From Alistipes senegalensis JC50 (GTDB lineage: Bacteria; Bacteroidota; Bacteroidia; Bacteroidales; Rikenellaceae), in assembly GCF_025145645.1 (NCBI RefSeq), contig NZ_CP102252.1, positions 3,844,001 to 3,908,000 on the forward strand: a stretch of DNA of 64,000 bases, written 5' to 3'. Of the stretch, positions 1 through 8,725 are shown piece by piece. Below the pieces are notes generated by a model that was not told the DNA's origin, ran no database searches, and saw only the letters and a list, made by a program, of their open reading frames with translations. Within the stretch, counting starts at the first letter, position 1. Each line of letters opens with the position of its first letter. The position numbers were made by a program, and so were the translations under genes.

Positions 1-222
1 GTAAACCTCGGAAAGGCAGGCGGGATTCCGCTGCCGCCTGCCGGTTCGCCCGTCGGAGTGTCCGCCGAGCAGTTACAGCGCAAGCCGGGAGAAAGTCCCG
101 AAGAGCATATAGCACGAATCACGGCGCTGCTCAACGCCGCAGCCGAAGCAATGGCCATCGCCGCGATGGAACGTCGCCGCAGGCTCGAAGAACAGAAAAG
201 AAGAGCCAAAATGAAAATATAA
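1..222 (+). CDS. C-terminal end of an unidentified protein (partial)
   Basis: An open frame enters from the left edge and ends at TAA 220-222. The visible 73 residues have a Gly/Pro-rich stretch followed by a charged helix rich in Ala, Arg, Glu and Lys (ending RRAKMKI). I do not recognise it. Charged tails like this are common on relaxases and other mobilization proteins, and the next gene is a coiled-coil membrane protein 18 nt downstream, so a mobilization operon is possible. That is only inference from context. Confidence 0.55.
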   Translation, partial: VNLGKAGGIPLPPAGSPVGVSAEQLQRKPGESPEEHIARITALLNAAAEAMAIAAMERRRRLEEQKRRAKMKI

Positions 223-240
223 CCTTAAAACCGGAAAATC

Positions 241-1014
241 ATGAACAACGAAAATAAGATCGACCTCTCGATCGAAATGTATGAAGACCTCAAGGAAACA
301 CTTGTCAAAGCCATCAAAAACGCCAAAGCAGGCGGCACAGGAAACGCAGGTTGGGAGAATACGCAGCTGGAACGGATCGAACGGCTGATAGAGGCTGCGG
401 AACGCTCGCAAGGGCAGATCGCACAGCAGCTCGAACAACTGCAACGGAATACGGCCTTGTCCGGAGCAAAAACCGAGCAGATGCAGGAATTTACCGACAG
501 ATACAACGCGTTGCTGGCGCAGTTAGCGGGCAAACTGGGGACAATCAACCACGAGACCCAGCAAACGCATACATTGATCGAGCAGGTCGGGCAGGCCGTC
601 GAAGCATTGAAAAGGCCCGGCGCCCTGCCCGTGCAGGAGCATCGACATACTTATACGCTCGACATTAAATCCTCGAAAACATTTCTGACGATGTTCGCCA
701 TGCTTGGATGTATTTTCCTGCAAGCTGCATTCATCTACCGAATCTCGGAGAATAATCGTCAGTTAGCTACCAACGATCTGAAATACCGTTACGTGAAGAT
801 GTGCGGGAAAATCGGCGAAAAGGAGCTGATGGAATTGGAAACGGTATTTTGGGACGAACAGTATAGAAACCTCCGCGATACCGTCCGAAACCAAGTCGAA
901 CGCTACGAAGAAGCCGTAAGGCGTCAGGCTGAACGGTTGGAGCAGGCGACTGTTAAGGAGCGGAAAGCGAAAAAACTACTCGACGATGCTGAGATATTGC
1001 GACAACAAAATTAA
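241..1014 (+). CDS. Coiled-coil protein with one membrane segment, unknown function
   Basis: 257 aa. Residues 1-135 are highly charged and predicted helical (heptad-like LEQLQRN and LIEAAERSQ stretches). A hydrophobic segment around 142-162 (TMFAMLGCIFLQAAFIYRI) is a single membrane helix. Residues 165-257 are again a long charged helix ending in Glu/Arg/Lys repeats. There is no signal peptide. It lies 18 nt after the preceding frame, so the two are probably co-transcribed. Proteins of this shape follow relaxase genes in some Bacteroidota mobilizable elements, but no family can be named from sequence alone. Confidence 0.75.
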   Translation: MNNENKIDLSIEMYEDLKETLVKAIKNAKAGGTGNAGWENTQLERIERLIEAAERSQGQIAQQLEQLQRNTALSGAKTEQMQEFTDRYNALLAQLAGKLGTINHETQQTHTLIEQVGQAVEALKRPGALPVQEHRHTYTLDIKSSKTFLTMFAMLGCIFLQAAFIYRISENNRQLATNDLKYRYVKMCGKIGEKELMELETVFWDEQYRNLRDTVRNQVERYEEAVRRQAERLEQATVKERKAKKLLDDAEILRQQN

Positions 1015-1185
1015 AATAATTCCAGATTCAATAATCTCGATTTCAACAGTAGGTGGGGTGTAAATCAAACTGTGTTAAAGTTTGTATTCGGATCGATTTT
1101 GGGTGGCAGGAAAAATATTTTTCCATTCTATTGTATTTTTCATTTTATTTTCATACATTTAGAATGTTAATAAAATTAACGCTTT

Positions 1186-1687
1186 ATGAAAAAAATTATT
1201 TCTTTTATTATGGTAATCTCTATTTTTTTCCTCTTGTAAAATAGAGAAAAATGCCGACTCTCAATTAACGACTACAGAGTCCAACATTGAGCATGTATGT
1301 ATTCCGTTAACCGACGCACAAATTATTGGGTTGTATAACACATTAACTACTGTACAGACTCGTGCGGTTGTTTTAGTAAGCAGTTTAGAAGAATTTAAGA
1401 GCTATTTGAATACTTCTCTGGTTGCTGTCTGTTTTACAGCGACATGGAGTGGACCATGTAAAATGTATAAGCCCATTTATCATAAAGTATCAGAAAAATA
1501 CACTGCCAGTGTATGTCGTTTCTTGGAAGTTGATGTGGATGAATCTCCAGAACTGGCAGAACTATTCAATGTTGCTAAAATTCCTACAACTATTATAATT
1601 AAAAATGGAGAGGTTGTGGCTACCTTTGTGGAAATATTGAGTGAAAAAGCACTAACAGAATTAATAGAAAGCTATAAAGTCAAATAA
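1186..1687 (+). pseudogene. Thioredoxin-fold lipoprotein, frameshifted in a T7 tract
   Basis: ATG at 1186 begins a good lipoprotein signal (MKKIISFIMVISIFF), but that frame stops at 1237. In the +1 frame the sequence continues as SSCKIEKNADSQ, a lipobox, and then as a thioredoxin domain to 1687. The frames join at seven T residues (1223-1229); six T would restore one 167-aa protein. The domain has the thioredoxin order: beta strand VAVCFTATW, then SGPCKM where WCGPCK is expected, DVDES, and cis-Pro IPTT. The first, nucleophilic Cys is Ser. It is a paralogue of the next gene, which has the same linker (TTTESNIEHV against TTTIEHV). It may be a recent mutation, slippage-controlled, or a sequencing error. 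Confidence 0.7.
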
Positions 1688-1708
1688 TTATTTTAATTTT
1701 TTCAATTT

Positions 1709-2233
1709 ATGAAGAAACTTGTCTTATTGTTAGGGATTATTCTATACCTCGTATCTTGCAAGGTCGAAGAACCGAAATTTGCAAACCAGTCAACATTTTT
1801 AGAAGCCGAAACCACTACAATCGAACACGTGTCAATACCATTGACAAATTCGCAATTACTCGAATTATTTCGCAATATGAGTCCTTTGGCACAAACACGA
1901 GTAGCCGTATTTAACCTCCTGACCGAGGGTGAAGTTGAATTCTGGTCAACAGAGGGACCTGGGGTATTGGTGATGTATTTTACAGCCCCATGGAATGGTC
2001 CATGTAAGAGGTATCGCTTAATATTTGAAAAAGTTGCAAATGATTATACAAATAAAGAATGTCATTTTGGACGTATTGACATCGATCAAGCAGGAGAAGA
2101 TATTGCAACAAAATACGGTGTAAACACATTACCTACCACTCTAATTATTAAAAATAATAAAATTGTTGCCAAAGCAGTCGGTCTTATAAGAGAAGAAACT
2201 TTAAGAGCACTGGTAAATCAATACAAAGCATAA
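1709..2233 (+). CDS. Thioredoxin-like lipoprotein lacking the first active-site Cys
   Basis: 174 aa. Signal peptide MKKLVLLLGIILYLVSC with the lipobox Cys at 17, so it should be anchored in the periplasm or outer membrane. A linker to about residue 85 is followed by a thioredoxin fold: VLVMYFTAPW, then NGPCKRY in place of the CGPCK motif, RIDIDQAGE, and the cis-Pro motif LPTTLIIKNNK. Only the resolving Cys remains, so normal dithiol oxidoreductase chemistry is unlikely; a binding or chaperone role or monothiol chemistry is possible. It lies 21 nt after its paralogue, a tandem duplication. Both genes are AT-rich compared with the operon to the right. Confidence 0.8.
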   Translation: MKKLVLLLGIILYLVSCKVEEPKFANQSTFLEAETTTIEHVSIPLTNSQLLELFRNMSPLAQTRVAVFNLLTEGEVEFWSTEGPGVLVMYFTAPWNGPCKRYRLIFEKVANDYTNKECHFGRIDIDQAGEDIATKYGVNTLPTTLIIKNNKIVAKAVGLIREETLRALVNQYKA

Positions 2234-2244
2234 GTAAAATAAAT

Positions 2245-2354
2245 ATAACAAGAGACTATCTAACAAGTCCGGTTTAATGATTTCACCCTCGCCAGAACAA
2301 GCTCTGACGAGGGTGATTTCAATTTCAGGGACTTATTAGACAGTCCCTTGTTAT
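2245..2354. repeat. 110-bp imperfect palindrome (MITE-like or bidirectional terminator)
   Basis: The outer 26 bp (2245-2270) and the reverse complement of 2329-2354 differ at three positions. Inside is a second perfect stem (caccctcg / cgagggtg, about 2284-2315). It lies between two convergent genes (stops at 2233 and 2371). It could act as a terminator for both, but the long near-perfect ends also suit a miniature transposable element. Confidence 0.6.
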
Positions 2355-2370
2355 AACGAAAAAGGCTGAC

Positions 2371-3642
2371 TTATTCAGTCTCTCGCTCGAATGTAAAGGA
2401 AATATAAGGATAATATTGAGCGGTCGGTTTATTTTCTTCGTAATACAATTTATCAATCAAAAATGATTTTGAATCAAAATCAATAAAATACATCTCCATT
2501 TTATTGGCATCTCCATCCTTAAAACGGACTCCAATATAAGCTTCTGTATCTTGACTCTGCTCTATTGCAGAAAAATAGCGATTTACATTATCCAGAAGGA
2601 TTAATTGAACCGGAATTTTCCCCGACATGCTGTATAATGTAAATTCGCCACCATTCGAGATACCCGAATTCTCCCGGAAGAAGTTTTTCAAGGTCGATTC
2701 AAGCGAGGTCGTAAGACCCTCTTCCGTGAAAATCAACCGGTCCTTTGCATTATATGCGGGTAAAGCAGCCATATCGGCGTCGAACGTAGGTTTGTCGTAT
2801 TCAGAACTGCTTCCATTCAGATTGGCATACTCCATAGGATCATAATTACCTTCGGCACTCATTTTCCATGTACCTTCCAGTTTGCTGAAATACGATCCGA
2901 AAATCGTTACGGTAATCTCGTTATACTGTCCCCGGACGAATCCTTTGTTGTTCTCCAGTCCGGTTTTCAGAACGACCTTGTCTTTTCCGGTTTCCAGCGT
3001 GCCGGCTTTAAGGGTAATGGCACCTGAACTTTTACCCTGAGCGACAACCAGTTGTTTAGCCCCCTCGAACGTAAAATTGGTATTCTCGACAGCCGTCGAA
3101 CCTTCGGCGATCTCAATGGGAATGACGATATCCTGCTCCGCAGTATATTTTGCCCCCGTAGCCGTATAAAGATCCAACTGAACGGAACCGGTCTCACCCA
3201 TGGTCATGGATTTGACAGAGAAGGAATACATAATTTTACCTTTCACTCCCAGACTGATCTTCGCCGTGGCATTTTTCCCGGGGATAAAGTCAGCCACCGA
3301 GCCCAACGTCGCAACGATTTCCTTGGCTTCGTCGTAGTTGTCCAAAGCCGTTACCGTAATCGAAAGCGACTGATTGTTACCTCCCAATATGAATTGTTCG
3401 GCCGATACGGAATACTCGGAACCCTTGACAGCCGTACCCGAGAAAGCAACGGGAACGGTGACGGGCGACGCAAGCGATGATAAATCGACACCGGAGACTT
3501 GCAGATCCAGTGTTACGGAACCTGTCGAAAGCGCGAGCACCGGCTTCGCAAAAGAAAGCGTAGGCGTCGAATCATCGTTGTCATCCGAACAAGCGCCGAA
3601 TAACAGCGGCGCTGCGAGCAATGCAAATAAAAATTTTCTCAT
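2371..3642 (-). CDS. Surface lipoprotein of the SusCD locus, beta-rich
   Basis: 423 aa from ATG 3642, chosen because it gives a clean lipoprotein signal (MRKFLFALLAAPLLFGAC, then SDDNDD, the acidic stretch typical of surface-exported Bacteroidota lipoproteins). The mature part has repeated beta-sandwich units of about 90 residues (VTVPVAFSGTAVKGSEYSV; IPIEIAEGSTAVENTNFTF) that resemble Calx-beta or BACON-like modules. A C-terminal domain from about 250 contains many aromatic residues. It is the last gene of the operon, 36 nt after a small lipoprotein. Likely a SusE/F-like surface binding protein; the ligand is unknown. Confidence 0.75.
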   Translation of the reverse strand: MRKFLFALLAAPLLFGACSDDNDDSTPTLSFAKPVLALSTGSVTLDLQVSGVDLSSLASPVTVPVAFSGTAVKGSEYSVSAEQFILGGNNQSLSITVTALDNYDEAKEIVATLGSVADFIPGKNATAKISLGVKGKIMYSFSVKSMTMGETGSVQLDLYTATGAKYTAEQDIVIPIEIAEGSTAVENTNFTFEGAKQLVVAQGKSSGAITLKAGTLETGKDKVVLKTGLENNKGFVRGQYNEITVTIFGSYFSKLEGTWKMSAEGNYDPMEYANLNGSSSEYDKPTFDADMAALPAYNAKDRLIFTEEGLTTSLESTLKNFFRENSGISNGGEFTLYSMSGKIPVQLILLDNVNRYFSAIEQSQDTEAYIGVRFKDGDANKMEMYFIDFDSKSFLIDKLYYEENKPTAQYYPYISFTFERETE

Positions 3643-3678
3643 AACCAAAGTTTTAATTAATAAAGGTTTGTTCAACAG

Positions 3679-3903
3679 TTATTTCGAACCTTCCAGAAAG
3701 GCTTCATATTCATCTTCTTCGCTTGCGATCTGCGCCCAATCCTCATTCCCGAGAAATACACCGTCGGGCATAATGTATTTCGTCAAATAATCCTTAGCCA
3801 AAGGCGGCGTCTCATCATAGTTGTCATCACAGCCACTCAGCGACACAACAGCCGCAATCGCTGCGACAAACGCAATCATTCGTCTTTTCATCGTATTGTT
3901 CAT
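3679..3903 (-). CDS. Small lipoprotein of the SusCD operon
   Basis: 74 aa. The signal is MKRRMIAFVAAIAAVVSLSGC with lipobox LSGC at residues 22-25. The start could be ATG 3903 or the internal ATG 3891. The mature part is only about 50 residues, acidic, with repeated Glu/Asp and aromatic residues (EDEYEAFLEGSK). It lies 13 nt after susD and 36 nt before the next lipoprotein, so it is an operon member. I do not recognise a family. Confidence 0.7.
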   Translation of the reverse strand: MNNTMKRRMIAFVAAIAAVVSLSGCDDNYDETPPLAKDYLTKYIMPDGVFLGNEDWAQIASEEDEYEAFLEGSK

Positions 3904-3916
3904 AATCCTGATTCTT

Positions 3917-5293
3917 TTATTCCATTTTATCGTACCCCGGATTTTGCTCCAACCCCTCGACCAATTGAATATCGGGAGCGTAAAGCGGGAAAGTATACAT
4001 CCAGGAATAAGTCGTGTATTTCAGTCCCTGCTTGGCGACCCAGAACTCCGGACATCCGTTACGTTTGAGTTCGTACCAGCGATCTCCTTCAAGGAAAAGT
4101 TCCTTGCGGCGTTCGCAATGAATAGCATACAGCAGCGGAGTCAGCGCATTTCCCTTGGCATCGACCTGAATCAAATCGTCGTGATCGACCGGAGGCAGAG
4201 TCTGCATCGTGTAGTCCGAGACATCGGCAATGCGCTTTCGTCGCAGTTCGTTCAAAGCAGCAAGGGCCTTTTCGGGTTCATCGCTATGATAATAACTCTC
4301 AGCCAGAATCAACTGCAATTCAGCGCTTCGCAGGCAGGAAAGCAGGTTCTTAGCCGGCAGTCTTTTGGCATCGATCGACAGCGCGAAACGCACATCTCTT
4401 TCCTTTTCGGCGAAAAGATCGTAAAACCGGCGGGAACAAGGTCTGTTTTTCAAATAATTCTTTGAATTCGTCAGCGCTGTAGATTCCGAAGATCCAGCAT
4501 AAATCTGTGCCTTGAAGATCATGTTGCCACTCTTGGCCATCTGTTCCCCGATCATCGCCTTGTAAGGTTCCGCATCGAGCAACGGATATTTTTCCAATAA
4601 CTCCGAGGCATACTGAGCTGCCAAACGATACTGCTGTGTCCAGAAATAGAGCCGGGCCAGATAGCCTTTGGCGACATCGGAATTGAAGCGGTAGATCTCA
4701 TCCTGAATGTCGTATTCGATCGCTTTATTCAAATCCTCTTCGATCCGTTTGACGGTCTGGTTATAAGTACTGCGAGTAGGCTTCGCCTCCATATCAAATT
4801 CTGTAACCAACGGTACACCAGGCCCCGGATTATCCGGATTGCAAGCCTGACAGAAGTTGCGCAGCAAATTATAATAGCAGATACCGCGAAGGGCATACGC
4901 CGTACCGAGCACGTCCATCCCGAGCCGGCTGCTCCGGTCTTCGAGATAACCGATTATGATGTTGCAATCCCGAATCACCGCATAAAGATTCGTATACAGA
5001 GTTTGCTTAGCGGAAAGTTGCTCTCCTATGTAAAGCGAAATATAATTTCCTCCGGGATATTGAGTCAGATTAGCAGCCAGGTTATCGGCATAACACTCCA
5101 AATCGGCCATTTCCAATCCGTCGCCCATCACGACCTCCTCTCCGTAATCGATCTCGTCGAGATGCGCATGGAGCAACGCTGAAAATTCCTCGGCTGTTTC
5201 GGGGATGGTCTGTCCGTAAGGTTTTATATCCAAATAGCGGTTGCAGGATACGGCTAATAACACGAGTGCAATCACTGTGAATGTCTTTTTCAT
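3917..5293 (-). CDS. SusD/RagB-family nutrient-binding outer-membrane lipoprotein
   Basis: 458 aa. Signal MKKTFTVIALVLLAVSC (Cys 17) followed by NRYLDIKP, the standard SusD mature start. The N-terminal SusD-like region has TPR-type helices (IRDCNIIIGYLEDR, AYALRGICYYNLLRNF), and the C-terminal region ends with the typical ERRKELFLEGDRWYELKR motif. SusD lids the SusC transporter and selects ligand on the cell surface. It lies 30 nt downstream of susC. The neighbouring peptidases suggest a peptide ligand rather than a glycan (inference). Length is slightly short of the usual 500-600 aa. Confidence 0.93.
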   Translation of the reverse strand: MKKTFTVIALVLLAVSCNRYLDIKPYGQTIPETAEEFSALLHAHLDEIDYGEEVVMGDGLEMADLECYADNLAANLTQYPGGNYISLYIGEQLSAKQTLYTNLYAVIRDCNIIIGYLEDRSSRLGMDVLGTAYALRGICYYNLLRNFCQACNPDNPGPGVPLVTEFDMEAKPTRSTYNQTVKRIEEDLNKAIEYDIQDEIYRFNSDVAKGYLARLYFWTQQYRLAAQYASELLEKYPLLDAEPYKAMIGEQMAKSGNMIFKAQIYAGSSESTALTNSKNYLKNRPCSRRFYDLFAEKERDVRFALSIDAKRLPAKNLLSCLRSAELQLILAESYYHSDEPEKALAALNELRRKRIADVSDYTMQTLPPVDHDDLIQVDAKGNALTPLLYAIHCERRKELFLEGDRWYELKRNGCPEFWVAKQGLKYTTYSWMYTFPLYAPDIQLVEGLEQNPGYDKME

Positions 5294-5323
5294 ACTCTCT
5301 GTTTTGAAATTACCGTTTCGGAA

Positions 5324-8300
5324 TTAAAATCCGATCGAAAGTCCGATCGAATAGGAGCGGCATTGCGGGTACACCGCACCGGGAGTTTCAGGGTCCAGCC
5401 CCGAGTAATTCGTGAACGTCGCCAGATTGTTCATCGTAAACGACACGCTGCAATTTTGCATGTGAAGTTTCTTCACCCACGCGCCGGGAAGGTCGTAAAG
5501 CAATGTCAGGGAACTGATTTTCAAATAAGAAACATTCTCCAGCAACAGACAGTTCGTAACTCTTGATTCGGAAGGAAGACTCTGGGCGATAAGATTGCCG
5601 TTCTGATCGTAAAGGCGCCCTCCGTATATGTCGATCAGACGCGGATAACCGTCCGTAACAGGATTATCCGGAGTCCAGCGATAGGTTACATCACGCACGA
5701 CATTGAGATGGTTGACATAAAGGTCGTATTTGGAGTTGGGAATGGGCTCCTTATCCACACCGGTCATATTCCGGTCACTCACCGAACTGTAGGATGCGGG
5801 GGATACGATATCGTTCAGCACTTTGCCGTTCAACGAAAACGCACCGTTCATACTGAGCGTAAGCCCCTTGTAACGAACGGACGTATTGAACCCGCCCGTC
5901 CAGGGAGCCGTCGATGTACCTACATAGAAAAGATAGTTTTGCATGTTCCGGTAGTCCGCGACTTCGTTTATTTTCGCATCGGGACGCAGTTCGTAATTGT
6001 AGAATCCCGTCGATGGATCGATGCCCATACTCTTGCCCGTGATGATCATCCCCTGGGGATAACCTACATAATACTGACCATAGATACCGCTGTTGGGCGA
6101 CACGTATTTGGTCAGTTTGTTCATATTGTAAGCCACATTGGCAGTAAAATTCCACGCAAAATCCTTATAACGCAGAATCGTCGCCCCCAAAGTGAACTCG
6201 ACGCCCCGGTTCACCTGTTCGGATGTATTATATCCCTGCGAAATAAATCCGACTGCCGAATTCACGCGCGAAGAAGTCACGAGATCGTATCCTTTACGGT
6301 TGTATGCTTCGACCTGCAATCGCAAACGATCCTTGAAAAATCCGATGTCCAGACCCGCTTTGATATCCCAGGTCTTCTCCCAGCTCAGATGCGGATTCGG
6401 GGCATTCGAAATGGTCCCCATCCGGTAGGAATCCGTATCGGAAATTCGAAACGTGTTATCGTATTTCATGATGATTACCGGATAGACCGACTTATTGACA
6501 CCGCCCGTATAACCCGTGGCCAAACGGAGCGTCATCGAACTGATCACATCCGAGATTTTCCCTTTCATCCACGACTCTTCGTCTATATTCCAAGAAAAAC
6601 CTGCCGACCAGGTAGCATTGAACTGCTCCTTGCTGCCGAAATTATTCGATCCGTCGGATCTTACCGAGGCATTGAAAACATAGCGGTTGAGCAGGATATA
6701 GTCGATCGTACCGTAGAACGAGGCCATAGCGTTTTCCGTAATAGCTTGCCCGGTGGAATTATCGAGGGTCTTCCCGAAACTGACAAGTTTATCGTAATCG
6801 ATCACCGAATTGTTTCCGCTCGCAGGATAAAGCGGCGTCGAGTGGTTGCCCGTAACGGGGTCGTAGCCGTAACGTTTGGTAAAAATCGTCTTGGCGTAAT
6901 TCCGGCTGATCTGCGCTCCGGCCAGCACATTGAGCCGATGTATTTCGTTGAAAGTATGTCCATAGGCGAAATGTCCCCGTAACATATAATTGGTATTGTA
7001 TGTCGAAGTCTGATAAATGGAACCATAGATTCGTTTCGAAGTCGTCGTATTGTTTTCGAACGGCCGGTCCATCCATGCCGCATAGGTATTCTTTCCATTG
7101 ATATTCTCCCCGTGATCCGAAATATAGGAGAACGACGCCAGACCCACGAACTTCAGATCCTTGGTGATATTGACCGTCGTATTTCCCGTCAGTGTGAAGT
7201 TTCCGCTGGTACTCTTGGCCGAAGTCTCATTGATCTCCCGCATCAGGTTGAATCCGTTTTCGGGAAGCGCTACCGTATAGCTTCCATTGATTTCACTCAA
7301 GGAAAAATAAGTCTCGTCAGCCCGATAGGAACCGTCGTCATTGTAAGGACGTTCATAAGGATTGGCGAAATAGGCGTATTTGAACATATCTACATTACTC
7401 GACGGTGCCTTGGATGTCTGATAGGAGAAATCCGTACTGATACCGAACGATACGACTCTGTTCGGTGTTACATCAATCTTGCCGTTGAAATTGTAACGGT
7501 CGTACGAGTTTTTCAACACAATGCCCTGATCGTTACCATATCCCATTGAGAGATAATAGGCCATTTTGGGATTACCTCCCGAAATGGAGAGATAGTGGCT
7601 TGTGGAAACTGTCGTCCGGAACAGTTCCTCGAACCAGTCTGTCGTATGGCTGCCCAGTTCCGCAATCCTGGCATTCTGCTCTGCGACGCTCAATCCCTTA
7701 TATTTGCCGTATCCCGAACGAATCATGCCCACGATACCCACAACCGGATAGTAACTTTTGCCATCCTGAAGATTATTCGCATAACCGGCAGCTGCAAATT
7801 CGTCCCATAATTCCTGCTCCCAGGCCAGTTTCTCGCGTGAGTTCATCAAATTGGCAGACCGTACAGGCCGCGTCTGAATGGATACGGTTCCCGAATAGTT
7901 GACGTGCGTAGGTCCCGACTTGCCGCGTTTGGTCGTTACCACGATCACACCGCCGGCAGCCTGAGATCCGTAAATTGCGGCAGCGGCAGCGTCCTTCAAC
8001 ACGGAGATCGACTCGATGTCGTTAGGATTGATCCCACCGATGCCCGTAGCAAAAATATTCGAAAAGTCTCCGGAGCGAATCTGCGTGTTGGAAACAGGAG
8101 GTGTCGGGACCTCCTTCTGCATCGGTACGCCGTCAATGACCCACAGCGGTTCGGCATTGCCCGTGATGGTGCTCGTTCCGCGAATGCGGATCTTCACGGC
8201 TTCGCCCGGACGGCCGGATACGGATTGCACGCTCACTCCGGCCAGTTTGCCCTGCAACAGTTTGTCTACTCCCTCCAAAGGCGAAGTCTTGAGATCTTTT

Positions 8301-8719
8301 CCTTCAATCACGGCAACCGAACCGGTGCTTTTGCGAATCTCAGTTTTGGCAAAGCCTGTCACGACGACTTGTCCGATGTCCGTGGACTGCTCCTTGAGCG
8401 TTATATCATAACCGACCCGATCAGGCTTTATCTTGAGTTCCTGCGGTTCATAACCAATGTATGAGAATCGCAACGTAGCGCCGTCGGCAACTATGATCCG
8501 GAACGTACCCTTAATATCAGTATTCACACCGGAATGCGTTCCTACGACAACCACGGACACACCGACAAGCGGTACACCATTCGCATCCTTGACCGTACCC
8601 CACACCGGATGTTTGTTCCCCTCGCTCTCAGAAGCAGCGACGGCAGGAAGTATCGTTACAAGTAACAATGACGTAAATACGAATGGTAAAAAATTTCTTA
8701 AAGTTTGCTTCATACGCAT
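5324..8719 (-). CDS. SusC/RagA-family TonB-linked outer-membrane transporter
   Basis: 1131 aa. Signal peptide (start at M1 or M3, MKQTLRNFLPFVF), then a carboxypeptidase-D-like regulatory domain (GTVKDANGVPLVGVSV, about 40-115), a TonB box region and plug (VVVTGFAKTE; DKLLQGKLAGVSV; VIDGVPM, about 120-265), then a C-terminal beta barrel ending in YSIGLSIGF. It imports ligand caught by the SusD lid using TonB/ExbBD energy. It lies 6 nt after the S9 peptidase gene, so protease production and import are coupled. The long open frames on the opposite strand across this gene are shadows. Confidence 0.95.
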   Translation of the reverse strand: MRMKQTLRNFLPFVFTSLLLVTILPAVAASESEGNKHPVWGTVKDANGVPLVGVSVVVVGTHSGVNTDIKGTFRIIVADGATLRFSYIGYEPQELKIKPDRVGYDITLKEQSTDIGQVVVTGFAKTEIRKSTGSVAVIEGKDLKTSPLEGVDKLLQGKLAGVSVQSVSGRPGEAVKIRIRGTSTITGNAEPLWVIDGVPMQKEVPTPPVSNTQIRSGDFSNIFATGIGGINPNDIESISVLKDAAAAAIYGSQAAGGVIVVTTKRGKSGPTHVNYSGTVSIQTRPVRSANLMNSREKLAWEQELWDEFAAAGYANNLQDGKSYYPVVGIVGMIRSGYGKYKGLSVAEQNARIAELGSHTTDWFEELFRTTVSTSHYLSISGGNPKMAYYLSMGYGNDQGIVLKNSYDRYNFNGKIDVTPNRVVSFGISTDFSYQTSKAPSSNVDMFKYAYFANPYERPYNDDGSYRADETYFSLSEINGSYTVALPENGFNLMREINETSAKSTSGNFTLTGNTTVNITKDLKFVGLASFSYISDHGENINGKNTYAAWMDRPFENNTTTSKRIYGSIYQTSTYNTNYMLRGHFAYGHTFNEIHRLNVLAGAQISRNYAKTIFTKRYGYDPVTGNHSTPLYPASGNNSVIDYDKLVSFGKTLDNSTGQAITENAMASFYGTIDYILLNRYVFNASVRSDGSNNFGSKEQFNATWSAGFSWNIDEESWMKGKISDVISSMTLRLATGYTGGVNKSVYPVIIMKYDNTFRISDTDSYRMGTISNAPNPHLSWEKTWDIKAGLDIGFFKDRLRLQVEAYNRKGYDLVTSSRVNSAVGFISQGYNTSEQVNRGVEFTLGATILRYKDFAWNFTANVAYNMNKLTKYVSPNSGIYGQYYVGYPQGMIITGKSMGIDPSTGFYNYELRPDAKINEVADYRNMQNYLFYVGTSTAPWTGGFNTSVRYKGLTLSMNGAFSLNGKVLNDIVSPASYSSVSDRNMTGVDKEPIPNSKYDLYVNHLNVVRDVTYRWTPDNPVTDGYPRLIDIYGGRLYDQNGNLIAQSLPSESRVTNCLLLENVSYLKISSLTLLYDLPGAWVKKLHMQNCSVSFTMNNLATFTNYSGLDPETPGAVYPQCRSYSIGLSIGF

Positions 8720-8725
8720 TATCCA

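Noticed and set aside
1053..1244. A 63-codon open frame before the thioredoxin-like genes
   Set aside because: Its sequence is low-complexity aromatic from AT-rich DNA and overlaps the better-supported signal peptide beginning at 1186.
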